From positions 133,555 to 197,554 of the forward strand of contig JAZLBP010000001.1 in NCBI GenBank assembly GCA_045613745.1: a stretch of DNA of 64,000 nucleotides. Direction: 5' to 3'. The first letter of the stretch is position 1; each line of letters begins with the position of its first letter. Below the pieces are notes generated by a model, which saw nothing but the letters and a program-made list of their open reading frames with translations, ran no database searches and was not told the origin of the DNA. The DNA is from UBA940 sp045613745. Its GTDB lineage: Bacteria; Bacteroidota; Bacteroidia; Bacteroidales; Rikenellaceae. Positions 35,119 to 43,897 of this stretch are shown piece after piece. The position numbers were made by a program, and so were the translations under genes.

Positions 35119-35550
35119 ATGGCAGTAAAATATTATACTGAGGAGTGTGACTATCGTTTGCCCGAGAAGATGCGTACGGCTCGTTGGTTGCGTGCTGTGG
35201 CCGAGAGCGAGGGCTTTCGCTTGGGTGCTATGAACTACATTTTTTGTGGTTCGGACCACCACCGTGCGATGAATGTGCAGTACGTGGGACACGACTACTA
35301 TACCGACATCATCACCTTCGACTATACGGACTATGAGCGCCGTGTGGCGAGTGGTGATGTGTTCATCGACCCCGAGACGGTCGAGGATAATGCGCATACC
35401 CTGGGCACCGACCCCCGCGAGGAGATTTATCGCGTGGTGGTGCACGGCCTGTTGCACCTGTGTGGCTACAAGGACAAAACTCCCGACGAGGAGGCCTTGA
35501 TGCACGCCACCGAGGACAAGTATCTGGCCCTGCGTAAGACTATTGAATAA
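35119..35550 (+). CDS. ybeY: rRNA maturation endoribonuclease YbeY
   Basis: A 143-residue UPF0054 protein; YbeY is a metal-dependent single-strand RNase for 16S rRNA 3'-end maturation and ribosome quality control. The block TDIITFDYTD and the metal motif VVHGLLHLCGYKD are present. In E. coli the motif is HGxLHLxGYDH; here the third His position is not conserved (GYKDKTPDEE), so metal binding may use two His plus another residue. It lies 22 bp upstream of mnmG, probably in one operon. Confidence 0.93.
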   Translation: MAVKYYTEECDYRLPEKMRTARWLRAVAESEGFRLGAMNYIFCGSDHHRAMNVQYVGHDYYTDIITFDYTDYERRVASGDVFIDPETVEDNAHTLGTDPREEIYRVVVHGLLHLCGYKDKTPDEEALMHATEDKYLALRKTIE

Positions 35551-35572
35551 ATTGATAACCAATCAGATATAG

Positions 35573-37453
35573 ATGACAACGAACTATGATGTGATAGTGG
35601 TGGGAGGCGGCCACGCTGGATGTGAGGCTGCGGCTGCTGCGGCCAATCTCGGCTCGCGCACACTGCTGATTACGATGGATATGACCAAGTTTGCCTCGAT
35701 GTCGTGCAACCCCGCTGTGGGTGGCGTGGCAAAGGGTCAGATAGTGCGCGAAATCGACGCTTTGGGTGGTCAGATGGGTGTTATTACCGACCGCTCGACC
35801 ATCCAATTCAGGATGCTCAACCTGTCGAAGGGCGCGGCTATGTGGAGCCCCCGCGCGCAGTGCGATAAGGCGCTGTTTTCGGCGCTGTGGCGACAAACTT
35901 TGGAGAATACCCCCAACCTCTTTTTGTGGCAGGATAACGTGGTCGAATTGCTCTTTGACCGCACCGACGGAGTGCGCGTTACGGGCGTGAAAACGGCCTT
36001 TGGCGTGACCTTCACAGCCGACGCTGTAATCCTAACCAACGGTACCTTCTTGGATGGTCTGATGCACGTCGGACGCAACTCGGCCGAGGGTGGTCGTGCG
36101 GGTGATGCGGCATCGCACGGAGTGTCCGAAACGCTGCGAGAGTTGGGCTTCGAGGTGGGTCGTATGAAGACGGGAACACCCGTCCGTATCGACGCCCGTA
36201 CGGTCAATTTCGAGGGTCTGGAACCCCAATATGGCGACGAAAAACCTGCCAAATTCTCGTTCCTGCCCACCGTTCAACCCGTCGAAAATCAGCTCCCCTG
36301 CTACCTTGTTTATACCTCGCGCGAGGTGCACGACACCCTGCGTACGGGCTTCGAGGATTCGCCCCTTTTCAATGGTACAATCCAAGGCGTCGGACCCCGC
36401 TATTGCCCCAGTATCGAGGATAAATTACGCACCTTTGCGGGCAAGGATTCGCACCAACTTTTCCTTGAACCCGAGGGCCGCGACACCCACGAAATGTACC
36501 TTAACGGCTTCTCGTCGTCGCTCCCGTGGCAGGTGCAAGTGGCTGCTTTACAGCAAATCGCGGGTATGGAGAACGTACACGTCTATCGCCCTGGCTATGC
36601 TATTGAGTACGACTACTTCCCGCCTACACAGCTGCGCCACTCGCTCGAAACCAAGCTTGTCAGCGGCCTCTACTTTGCGGGTCAAATCAATGGTACCACA
36701 GGCTACGAGGAGGCGGCCGCGCAAGGCCTTATGGCGGGTATCAATGCCCACCGCCGCCGAATGGGCGAAGCACCTCTGGTGTTGCACCGCGACCAAGCCT
36801 ATATCGGTGTGCTGATTGATGATCTTGTAACCAAGGGTGTCGATGAACCCTACCGTATGTTCACCAGCCGCGCCGAGTATCGAATCCTGCTCCGACAAGA
36901 TAATGCCGATTCGCGTTTGACTCCGATTGGTATCGAAATCGGACTTGTTTCGGCCGAAAGAGCTGCGTGGTTTGAGCAAAAAAAATCGCTCGTAGAATCG
37001 CTTAAAAATTTCATGCACGCACAGAGCGTCGCTCCGAGCGAAATTTCGGCATATTTAGAATCGGTAAATTCGGCGCCTATTTTGCAGTCGCGTAAGCTTG
37101 ATTTTGTTCTTGCGCGTGGTGAAGTGACCTTTGCGGGCCTCGTTGGATGTGTTCAGTCGCTTGCGGATTTCATCGCCGAGCACAATATTCCTGCCGAAGT
37201 TCAGGACGAGGTGGAGATTCTGATTAAGTATCGCGGCTATATCGAACGCGAGAAACTGATTGCCGCCAAGCTCCATCGACTCGAAAATATTACTATTCCC
37301 GAGGATTTTGACTTCAACGCTATGCAGTCGCTGACTATGGAGGCTCGTCAAAAGCTGACCCGAATCCGCCCCTCATCTATTGGTGAGGCCTCGCGTATCC
37401 CTGGTGTTTCGCCTGCCGACATCAATGTGTTGCTGGTCTATTTTGGCCGTTAG
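35573..37453 (+). CDS. mnmG: tRNA uridine 5-carboxymethylaminomethyl modification enzyme MnmG (GidA)
   Basis: A 626-residue FAD protein that, with MnmE, modifies U34 in tRNAs reading NNA/NNG codons. The N-terminal dinucleotide fold reads VVVGGGHAGCEAAAAAANLG. The GidA signatures follow: SCNPAVGGVAKGQIVREIDALGG is near residue 44 and MKTGTPVRID near 200. The C-terminal helical domain (about 550-626) binds MnmE/tRNA and ends IPGVSPADINVLLVYF. The length is normal. In many bacteria gidA lies close to the replication origin; here parS-like sites begin about 110 bp after its stop codon. Confidence 0.98.
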   Translation: MTTNYDVIVVGGGHAGCEAAAAAANLGSRTLLITMDMTKFASMSCNPAVGGVAKGQIVREIDALGGQMGVITDRSTIQFRMLNLSKGAAMWSPRAQCDKALFSALWRQTLENTPNLFLWQDNVVELLFDRTDGVRVTGVKTAFGVTFTADAVILTNGTFLDGLMHVGRNSAEGGRAGDAASHGVSETLRELGFEVGRMKTGTPVRIDARTVNFEGLEPQYGDEKPAKFSFLPTVQPVENQLPCYLVYTSREVHDTLRTGFEDSPLFNGTIQGVGPRYCPSIEDKLRTFAGKDSHQLFLEPEGRDTHEMYLNGFSSSLPWQVQVAALQQIAGMENVHVYRPGYAIEYDYFPPTQLRHSLETKLVSGLYFAGQINGTTGYEEAAAQGLMAGINAHRRRMGEAPLVLHRDQAYIGVLIDDLVTKGVDEPYRMFTSRAEYRILLRQDNADSRLTPIGIEIGLVSAERAAWFEQKKSLVESLKNFMHAQSVAPSEISAYLESVNSAPILQSRKLDFVLARGEVTFAGLVGCVQSLADFIAEHNIPAEVQDEVEILIKYRGYIEREKLIAAKLHRLENITIPEDFDFNAMQSLTMEARQKLTRIRPSSIGEASRIPGVSPADINVLLVYFGR

Positions 37454-37513
37454 GCTCGGGTAGGGTAGTGCGCTACCGCTCACTTACGCCGACCATCTAA
37501 TACCTTTCACGTG

Positions 37514-37547
37514 CGCCCTTCGCCTTTCAGCGAGGGGCGTTTTTTTG
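37514..37547 (+). terminator. Terminator of mnmG
   Basis: CGCCCTTCGC pairs with GCGAGGGGCG (one G-U) around CTTTCA, followed by seven T. Confidence 0.88.
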
Positions 37548-37561
37548 TGCACTTGCCCAAA

Positions 37562-37577
37562 TGTTCTACGTGGAACA
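37562..37577. other. parS-like site 1
   Basis: TGTTCTACGTGGAACA differs by one base from the perfect palindrome TGTTCCACGTGGAACA, a form of the ParB-binding consensus TGTTNCACGTGNAACA. Confidence 0.8.
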
Positions 37578-37606
37578 ATCAGCTTGCGAGGTAGCGGTTG
37601 AGAGGA

Positions 37607-37622
37607 TGTTCTATGTGGAACA
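37607..37622. other. parS-like site 2
   Basis: TGTTCTATGTGGAACA, two differences from the palindromic form; the weakest of the four. Confidence 0.65.
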
Positions 37623-37674
37623 ATGTGTGTGGAGCGACTTGCTTGATGGCTATCCCGATAGGTGTTTGTTGGAG

Positions 37675-37690
37675 TGTTCTACGTGGAACA
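37675..37690. other. parS-like site 3
   Basis: TGTTCTACGTGGAACA, identical to site 1 and on the same strand. Confidence 0.8.
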
Positions 37691-37765
37691 ATTAGGTGTG
37701 TCTGGATGTGAAGTTGTGATTTTAATAAATTGTAATTCAGTGCGATATATGTGTTTTGGGGTTGG

Positions 37766-37781
37766 TGTTCCACGTAGAACA
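37766..37781. other. parS-like site 4 (inverted)
   Basis: TGTTCCACGTAGAACA is the exact reverse complement of sites 1 and 3. The region 37548-37930 around the four sites holds no gene. Confidence 0.8.
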
Positions 37782-37908
37782 CTTACCCCAAAATATACAA
37801 GAGTATCCCGTTTGTAGTGTAGTGCCGAAGGGGCGCAAGAAGGATGATGAGGTTTGCAATTTATGTGCCTCGGTGGGTGGGGTAGGGCGTCTAATTTGCG
37901 GCCGAAGA

Positions 37909-37957
37909 TTTTGCCGAAGGGCGTATGGCGGTGGGTATGGTTGTTGCTTGGGCGCAA
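37909..37957 (+). promoter_or_regulatory. Upstream sequence shared with the urease region (copy 1)
   Basis: A GC-rich stretch including GTGGGTATGGTTGTTG (37931-37946) ends about 20 bp before the TolC start codon. Nearly the same sequence lies before the porin-like gene at 42731-42757. TATGGTTG resembles the -7 box with one mismatch. Confidence 0.45.
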
Positions 37958-37975
37958 CAAAAACGACTCAACGCT

Positions 37976-39406
37976 ATGTTACGACTATATGCAATCTCGG
38001 TGCTGCTGTGTATTGGTTTTGCGGCGCGCGTGTCGGCTGCCGAGCCCGCGGCAATGACTCTTGGCGAGGCGCGTATGCTGATGCGTAGCCACAACCCCGC
38101 AATCAAACTTGCGCGTAGCGAGGTGGATGTCGCGCGCAACCAACGGCTGTCGCTAAATGCGGCGTGGTTTCCCACGATTGGTGTCAAGGGTGGTTATGTC
38201 TATATGTCCAATCCCATTGAGGTGCGCCAGTCGCTGGGTGCTGTGACCAAACCTTCGCGCGAGATTATCGAACAACTTTTCCCCGACAATGCCCTTATTG
38301 GCGAGATTCTGTCGCGTCTGGGCGGCACTACGCTGTCGTTTCCGCTCACGCCCCGAGGCCTGATGAGTGTCGATGCTACGATGGTGTGGCCCATATTTGC
38401 AGGTGGTCGCAGGTTGTATGTGGGTCGCTTGGGTCGCGAGCTTGTGAGTGGAGCTACGGTTGCGAGCGAGGGTGTGGAGGCCGAGTTGCAGGTGCGCTTG
38501 GTTGAGAGCTACTATGGTGTGGCGCTTGCGGCGCGAGTGCGTGATGTGCGTCGGCGTAGCCTTGTGGCGCTCGAACTGCACCTGCGAAATGCCCGCCGAA
38601 TGGCCTCGGAGGGTATGCTGGGCGCTACGGAACTGCTCGTTGTGGAGGTTGCGACGGAGGATGCCCGCAGCGAACTGCTTGCTGCTGAGAATAATGCTCT
38701 TGCAAGCCAAACGGCGTTGCGTGGGGTGTTGGGTGTCGATACGACCGACATTCTGCCCGTCACTCCGATGTTTGTTGCCGACTCGCTTCCCTCGGCAGCC
38801 TTCTTTCGCTCGTCGGCCGAGAGCAACTACCTTGTGCGCGGACTCTCGCACGAGATTGCCGCTGCCGAGTTGCGCCGCCGTATGAGCCGCGGAGGTTATG
38901 CCCCTACTGTTGCTCTGCTGGGCAAGCAAACCATCTACTCGCACGGCATCAACCGCCACCTTATGCCTCGCTCGGTCGTTGGAGTGGGTGTGACGTGGAC
39001 CCTGTTCGACGGACTCAAACGCGAGCACGAGATAGGTGCGGCGCGATTGGCTGTGGTCAATAGCCGCCTTGCTCGGAGCAGTGCTCTTTCTGAAACCTCG
39101 GTTACCATCGAACGGCTGCTTGCCGAACTTCACAATGCCGCGGCGCGTGTCCGCTCGGGCCGACGTACTGTGGCGCTCAACCATCGGGTATTGGAAAACC
39201 GCCGTCGCGAGTGGAGCGAGGGTGTGGCAACTCTCGACCGTGTGGTCGATGCCGAGGTGGCTCTCGCATCGGCAAGGGTGGCGCTGCTGACGGCCTACTA
39301 TGCCTACGATGTGGCGCTGATGGGACTGCTCGCTGTGTGTGGTTGCCCCGATATGTTCTATGATCTTGCGGCGCGGGCGGTGGACGTGCCAGCCTATGAC
39401 GAATAA
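37976..39406 (+). CDS. TolC family outer-membrane channel
   Basis: A 476-residue outer-membrane efflux protein with signal peptide MLRLYAISVLLCIGFAARVSA. It has two OEP repeats with long helical stretches rich in Arg/Ala/Glu. The ATG at 37976 gives a proper signal peptide; an in-frame ATG at 37925 would put GC-rich leader sequence in front. It is the first gene of an operon with a HlyD adaptor and two ABC-2 permeases. It is clearly different from the TolC at 7964-9223, so the two channels serve different pumps. Confidence 0.92.
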   Translation: MLRLYAISVLLCIGFAARVSAAEPAAMTLGEARMLMRSHNPAIKLARSEVDVARNQRLSLNAAWFPTIGVKGGYVYMSNPIEVRQSLGAVTKPSREIIEQLFPDNALIGEILSRLGGTTLSFPLTPRGLMSVDATMVWPIFAGGRRLYVGRLGRELVSGATVASEGVEAELQVRLVESYYGVALAARVRDVRRRSLVALELHLRNARRMASEGMLGATELLVVEVATEDARSELLAAENNALASQTALRGVLGVDTTDILPVTPMFVADSLPSAAFFRSSAESNYLVRGLSHEIAAAELRRRMSRGGYAPTVALLGKQTIYSHGINRHLMPRSVVGVGVTWTLFDGLKREHEIGAARLAVVNSRLARSSALSETSVTIERLLAELHNAAARVRSGRRTVALNHRVLENRRREWSEGVATLDRVVDAEVALASARVALLTAYYAYDVALMGLLAVCGCPDMFYDLAARAVDVPAYDE

Positions 39407-39429
39407 TAACCTATGAAAGTAGTAATCGT

Positions 39430-40413
39430 ATGAAAATCAATACTAAAAGTTGGATTGCGGCGGTGGCTTTGTGTCTAGTTGCGGTGCTTGTTGTGGCGGC
39501 TGTGGGTATCGTTGCCACGTCGCGCAGCAAGGTTGTGTTGCAGGGCTATGTCGAGTGCGAGCAGATAACCATCTCGGGCAAACTTACGGGCCGCGTCGAG
39601 AGGTTGGTTGTGGCCGAAGGCGATACTGTGAGTCGTGGTGACACGCTTGTTGTAATCTCGTGCCCCGAGGCCTATGCGAAGTTGCGTCAGGCGAGTGGCT
39701 TGGAGCAGGCCGCGGGATTCCAGCAGAGCAAGGTGGACGATGGCACGCGCCGCCAGATTGTGGAGAGTGCTCGCCAGCTGTGGGAGAAGAGCCGCGCCGA
39801 GCTGGAACTCGCCACCACCACCCACCGACGTGTCGAGGCTCTGTGGCGCGATAGCATTGTGCCTACCCAGCGCCTTGACGAGGCTCGCACACTGCTTGCT
39901 GTGGCTCGTGCGGGCGAACGTGCCGCGCATCAACAATACGAGATGGCAAAACTCGGTGCCCAACGCCAAGACTTGGAGAGTGCGCGTGCGCTTGTCGAGG
40001 CCGCCCGAGGCTCGGTCGATGAGGTGGAGGCTATGTTGCGTGATGTGCACCTAACCTCGCCTACGGCAGGACAGGTGGCCGAAATCTACCCGAGGGTGGG
40101 GGAGTTGGTGGGTGCGGGCTCACCACTAATGAATGTGGTTGTGCTCGCGGATGCCTATGTTGTGCTGAATGTGCGCGAGGACTATATGCCGCAGTTTGGT
40201 ATGGGCGAGGTGTTTGTGGGCGATGTTCCTGCGCTTGCGCTGCGTGATGTGAGGTTTCGCATCTACTATATCAGCCCTCTGGGGAGCTATGCCACTTGGC
40301 GCTCGGCGCGTCAGGCGGGAAGCTACGATCTGCGTACCTTCGAGATTCACGCGCGAGCCGTTGAGCCGATTGAGGGCCTGCGACCGGGTATGAGTGTTAT
40401 CGTTACCTTGTAG
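39430..40413 (+). CDS. HlyD-family periplasmic adaptor of an ABC-2-type exporter
   Basis: A 327-residue membrane-fusion protein anchored by one N-terminal helix (about residues 8-30). The first lipoyl half is GYVECEQITISGKLTGRVE, followed by a coiled hairpin (about 80-200) and the second half (TSPTAGQVAEIYPRVGE). It resembles E. coli YhiI/YbhG adaptors. It follows the TolC gene by 23 bp and precedes the first permease by 5 bp. The hairpin should dock to TolC and the base to the ABC-2 permeases. Confidence 0.9.
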   Translation: MKINTKSWIAAVALCLVAVLVVAAVGIVATSRSKVVLQGYVECEQITISGKLTGRVERLVVAEGDTVSRGDTLVVISCPEAYAKLRQASGLEQAAGFQQSKVDDGTRRQIVESARQLWEKSRAELELATTTHRRVEALWRDSIVPTQRLDEARTLLAVARAGERAAHQQYEMAKLGAQRQDLESARALVEAARGSVDEVEAMLRDVHLTSPTAGQVAEIYPRVGELVGAGSPLMNVVVLADAYVVLNVREDYMPQFGMGEVFVGDVPALALRDVRFRIYYISPLGSYATWRSARQAGSYDLRTFEIHARAVEPIEGLRPGMSVIVTL

Positions 40414-40418
40414 CCGCG

Positions 40419-41567
40419 ATGCGAGTTGCCACTGCCATACGACGCGAGATTGGGCGTATGACTCGCCGCCGACTCTACCTTGTGGCCGAGGTGGTGCTGC
40501 CGCTGTGTGCGCTGGTGTTTATGACTACGGTGTTCGGCCGAGGAGAGATGACGCGCCTGCCCATAGGCATTGTGGACTACGACGCTTCGGCCACGTCACG
40601 ACGGATTGTTTCGACCCTGAGAACTGTGCCTACGGTTGGAGTTAAGTGTCTGTATGCCAATGAACAACAGGCACGAGGTGCGATGAGTCGCGGCGAGATA
40701 TATGGCTTTGTGGTTATCCCTGCCCACTTCGAGCAGTCGGTGGTTATGCAGCGACCCACAGCCTTGCGCTACTACTATCATTATGCGCTGATGGCCGCGG
40801 GCGGACAGCTCTATGCCTGCTTGGAGAGTACCCTGCAAATGCTGCGTGCGGCGACGGTTGTGACTACGGCTACGGAGCTCGGAGTGCCCTCGGCTACGGC
40901 GCTTGCCTTTGTCGAACCCATCGCCTCGGCCGAGTATGCACCGCAAAACCCTACCCTCGACTATTCGGTCTATCTGACCTACCCCTACTTCTATGTTATG
41001 TTGCAGGTGCTTGTTCTGCTGATGGTGGTCTATGTCGTGGGTAGCGAGCTGCGCGATGGTATGGCGCGTGAGTGGCTGATGCAGTGTGACGACGATATTG
41101 TTGCGGCCGTAGTGGGAAAACTCCTGCCCCACGGAGTGGTGTTCGCGCTGATGGCTGCGGTGGCCGATGCGGTAATCTTTGGTGTGGCGCGCATACCGCA
41201 CTTGTGCCCGTGGTGGGTGCTTATTCTGAACTCAACTCTGCTCGTGGCGAGTACAATGGCTGTTGGTGTGGTTGTGGTGTCGCTGTTTCCGCGCTTGTGG
41301 ATGGCGATGTCGGTCGGCTCGATGTTGGGCTCGCTGGGTGCTACGCTGTGTGGCGTGACCTTCCCTTTGAGGTCGATGTTCGGCGTGGTGGGTGGTGTGG
41401 CCAAGGGCTTCCCCATAATGCACTTTGCGGGGCTTGCTGCACTGCAAGTGTATGGCGGAGTGGGCGTGGCTTATGTGTGGCACCACTATGCTGCTATGAT
41501 TCTGATTGTGGGGTGCGGAGTGCTGATACTGCCACTCCTCAGACGTAGAGTAATGCGCGGAGTATGA
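40419..41567 (+). CDS. ABC-2 type transporter permease
   Basis: A 382-residue inner-membrane permease of the ABC-2 (YhhJ/YbhR) type: one N-terminal helix near residues 22-40, a periplasmic domain (about 45-170), then five or six helices from about 190 to the end. The sequence LPIGIVDYDASATSRRIV is the common start of the periplasmic domain. Its stop overlaps the next permease start (ATGA at 41564), so the two are likely to form a heterodimer. No ATP-binding subunit is encoded in the operon. Confidence 0.9.
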   Translation: MRVATAIRREIGRMTRRRLYLVAEVVLPLCALVFMTTVFGRGEMTRLPIGIVDYDASATSRRIVSTLRTVPTVGVKCLYANEQQARGAMSRGEIYGFVVIPAHFEQSVVMQRPTALRYYYHYALMAAGGQLYACLESTLQMLRAATVVTTATELGVPSATALAFVEPIASAEYAPQNPTLDYSVYLTYPYFYVMLQVLVLLMVVYVVGSELRDGMAREWLMQCDDDIVAAVVGKLLPHGVVFALMAAVADAVIFGVARIPHLCPWWVLILNSTLLVASTMAVGVVVVSLFPRLWMAMSVGSMLGSLGATLCGVTFPLRSMFGVVGGVAKGFPIMHFAGLAALQVYGGVGVAYVWHHYAAMILIVGCGVLILPLLRRRVMRGV

Positions 41568-42712
41568 AACGATTAAGAAAATTCTTGTTGCGCGCTGGAT
41601 TGGCTGTGTTGGCCGAATTCCGCGTGGCCGCCACCTCGCCGGCCGTACTGCTGGTGCTTGCCGGTGGCGTGGGAGTTTATGGCGTACTATATAATCTGCT
41701 CTATGCCCCCGAGAGGGTCGAGGATGTGCCCGTTGTGGTTGTGGATTGCGCCCGCACAGCACTCACACGTCGTGTTGCGTCGCTTGTGGATGCCGCACCC
41801 GAGGTGGCTGTTGTGGGTGTTACGGGCAACTATGCTGAGGCGCGCGAGATGACCCAAAGCGGACAGACGTTTGGTGTGGTGATGCTGCCCTCGGACTTCG
41901 AGAACCGTCTGCGGCGTGGCGAGCAGGCGTGGATTCTGTCTGTAGGCTCCACCACCAACTTCCTGAACTACGAGGCTGTGCAGAGTGCCGTTGCAGGGGC
42001 AATGCTTACTCTCGAAGACGAACTCCACGCCTCGATGGCGGTGTTCCTGCCTGCCGAAAGTCGTACCACACTTACCCGCCCCACTGCGGTGGAGGTTGTG
42101 TGTGAGGCGCTCGCCAACCCCTCGCACGGCTATGCCCGCTATCTGTTGCCACCCGTGCTGGTGATAATCCTCTTTCAAACCCTTATTCTTGCCGTAGGTA
42201 TGACCGATGCGTCGCGCCCCCGACTGCGAATGCGCCCCTCACGTGCTGCGGCCGAGGTTGTGGGAAAGACGCTTATGTGGACGGTGGTCTATGGCGTGCT
42301 TGCGGTGTGGATGCTGGGCTTTGTGCCGCAACTTTTCGGCTTGCCACACTCCACCAGCTTTGTCGCGGTGGCGGCCGTAGTGATACCCTTTCTGATTGCG
42401 ACAATCCTGCTCGCGATCTCCTTTGCGCGAATGTTCTCCGACCCCGAGGTTGTGCCCATAGGCGTGGCTTTCTTCTCGGTGGGTCTGGTGTTCCTGTCGG
42501 GAGTGTCCTACCCCCTGAGCCTGCTGCCCGAGCCGTGGCACACCCTGCGATTGGTATTTCCCTCATCGGCAGCAACCTTTGCTATGGTCAAAGTGGGGTC
42601 GCTGGGAGCCACAGCCGCCGACTGCGCGGGCGAAATTGCAGCCTTGTGGATTCAGTGTGCAGTGTATGGCGTTGTGGCTGTGAGGGTTATGGGCGCACAA
42701 CGCACAAAGTGA
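41564..42712 (+). CDS. ABC-2 type transporter permease
   Basis: A 382-residue partner of the preceding permease, with the same layout: a first helix near residues 24-45, a periplasmic domain with VPVVVVDCARTALTRRV, then a C-terminal membrane domain with the segment SGVSYPLSLLPEPWH. It overlaps the upstream gene by four bases. The operon TolC-HlyD-permease-permease lacks a nucleotide-binding protein, so the ATPase must come from elsewhere or the unit works differently. The exported substrate is unknown. Confidence 0.9.
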   Translation: MKRLRKFLLRAGLAVLAEFRVAATSPAVLLVLAGGVGVYGVLYNLLYAPERVEDVPVVVVDCARTALTRRVASLVDAAPEVAVVGVTGNYAEAREMTQSGQTFGVVMLPSDFENRLRRGEQAWILSVGSTTNFLNYEAVQSAVAGAMLTLEDELHASMAVFLPAESRTTLTRPTAVEVVCEALANPSHGYARYLLPPVLVIILFQTLILAVGMTDASRPRLRMRPSRAAAEVVGKTLMWTVVYGVLAVWMLGFVPQLFGLPHSTSFVAVAAVVIPFLIATILLAISFARMFSDPEVVPIGVAFFSVGLVFLSGVSYPLSLLPEPWHTLRLVFPSSAATFAMVKVGSLGATAADCAGEIAALWIQCAVYGVVAVRVMGAQRTK

Positions 42713-42730
42713 TGATTTTTTGCTCTCCGA

Positions 42731-42757
42731 GGGGCGTGTGGGTATGGTTGTTGTTTG
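42731..42757 (+). promoter_or_regulatory. Upstream sequence shared with the TolC operon (copy 2)
   Basis: GTGGGTATGGTTGTTG at 42738-42753 is identical to 37931-37946, and flanking bases also agree (GGCG before, TTGG after). It lies about 30 bp before the porin-like gene start. TTTGCTC...CCGA and TCGGAGCAAA around it could form a hairpin. Confidence 0.45.
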
Positions 42758-42782
42758 GTTTCGGAGCAAACACAACACTATT

Positions 42783-43877
42783 ATGAAAAAGTTTTGCTTA
42801 CGAGTCGCTGTGGCGCTTGCCGCGTGTTTGGCCCTGCCCACAGCCCGCGCCCAAGAGTGGAGCCGCGGCACAAACCTTTCGCTCTCCTACACCACCGTCG
42901 GACTCTACGATATGACGCTCAACCGCGCCAACTGGGTCAATGTGCTTGACGCCTCGCTGTGGCAATCGCTGTGGAAGGGAGGCGCATTTGAGGCGGCACT
43001 GCTGTCGGTCAATAACCTGCGTAACTCGCACGGACGTAATTCGGCAATCAACGGCCTTACCATATTCTCGTCCATCGAGGATGAGTCTATCCCTCTGTCA
43101 CTCTTTAAGTTAGGTATCAGCCAGAATACCAACCGCATCCGCAGTTTTATAGGTGTGCGAAATGTCAACAACGACTACTTCATCACTCCGTGGAACTCAA
43201 TCTACACCGCTTCGGTCAATGGTTTGTTTCCCACGCTGTCGCACAATCTGCCGCTGTCGGACTCGCCCGCCTCGGCAATGTGTATCCACTTCGAGTGGGA
43301 CATCACACGCACAGGCCTTACCTACAAAAGTTCGCTCTATAACGGCCGCGCTGCCACCAGCTGGGACGAGGTGTTCCGCTTCCGCCCCCGCCGCGATGGC
43401 GTCATCTGCCTATCGGAATTGAGTTATACGGGCAGCCCCAACTCCTATGTGGGCGACTACCGCGTGGGTATCGCTACGGGTCGCGAGAACCCCGACACCG
43501 CCGACTCCAAAACCTATCGTGTCAGCCTTTGGACTCTGGTCGAACAACCCTTGTGGGCCAAAGCCGATGGTACGGGCATTGGTCTTATCCTGCAAGGCGG
43601 CTACTCGCCCAAGTGCGATTGTACGGGTTATTGGGGCGTGGGCGCTGCGTGGCGCGGAGTGGCTGCGGGTGCCGACGACTATTTGGGCGCGCTTGTCAAC
43701 CGCACGTGGCACACCGACGGCTGCGAAACCGATGTCGAACTCACCTATGCCTACTCGTGGCGCTTTCTGACCGTTCAGCCTGCTATTCACTGGGTACACT
43801 CGTCGGGCTCCGACCGCTGGTTTGGAGTGCTGAAAGCCGCCGTGAAGTTTGACTATGACTCTCGAAACATCAATTAA
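42783..43877 (+). CDS. Porin-like outer-membrane protein heading the urease cluster
   Basis: A 364-residue exported protein with signal peptide MKKFCLRVAVALAACLALPTARA. The mature part has many alternating amphipathic strands and ends KAAVKFDYDSRNIN. Blocks such as HFEWDITRTGLTYKSSLYNG and SYVGDYRVGIATGREN recall carbohydrate-selective (OprB-like) porins, but the match is weak. It lies 20 bp before ureA on the same strand, so it probably belongs to the urease operon. A role in passing urea or nickel through the outer membrane is inferred from that position alone. Confidence 0.72.
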   Translation: MKKFCLRVAVALAACLALPTARAQEWSRGTNLSLSYTTVGLYDMTLNRANWVNVLDASLWQSLWKGGAFEAALLSVNNLRNSHGRNSAINGLTIFSSIEDESIPLSLFKLGISQNTNRIRSFIGVRNVNNDYFITPWNSIYTASVNGLFPTLSHNLPLSDSPASAMCIHFEWDITRTGLTYKSSLYNGRAATSWDEVFRFRPRRDGVICLSELSYTGSPNSYVGDYRVGIATGRENPDTADSKTYRVSLWTLVEQPLWAKADGTGIGLILQGGYSPKCDCTGYWGVGAAWRGVAAGADDYLGALVNRTWHTDGCETDVELTYAYSWRFLTVQPAIHWVHSSGSDRWFGVLKAAVKFDYDSRNIN

Positions 43878-43897
43878 CACCTTTTAATCTAATAGTT

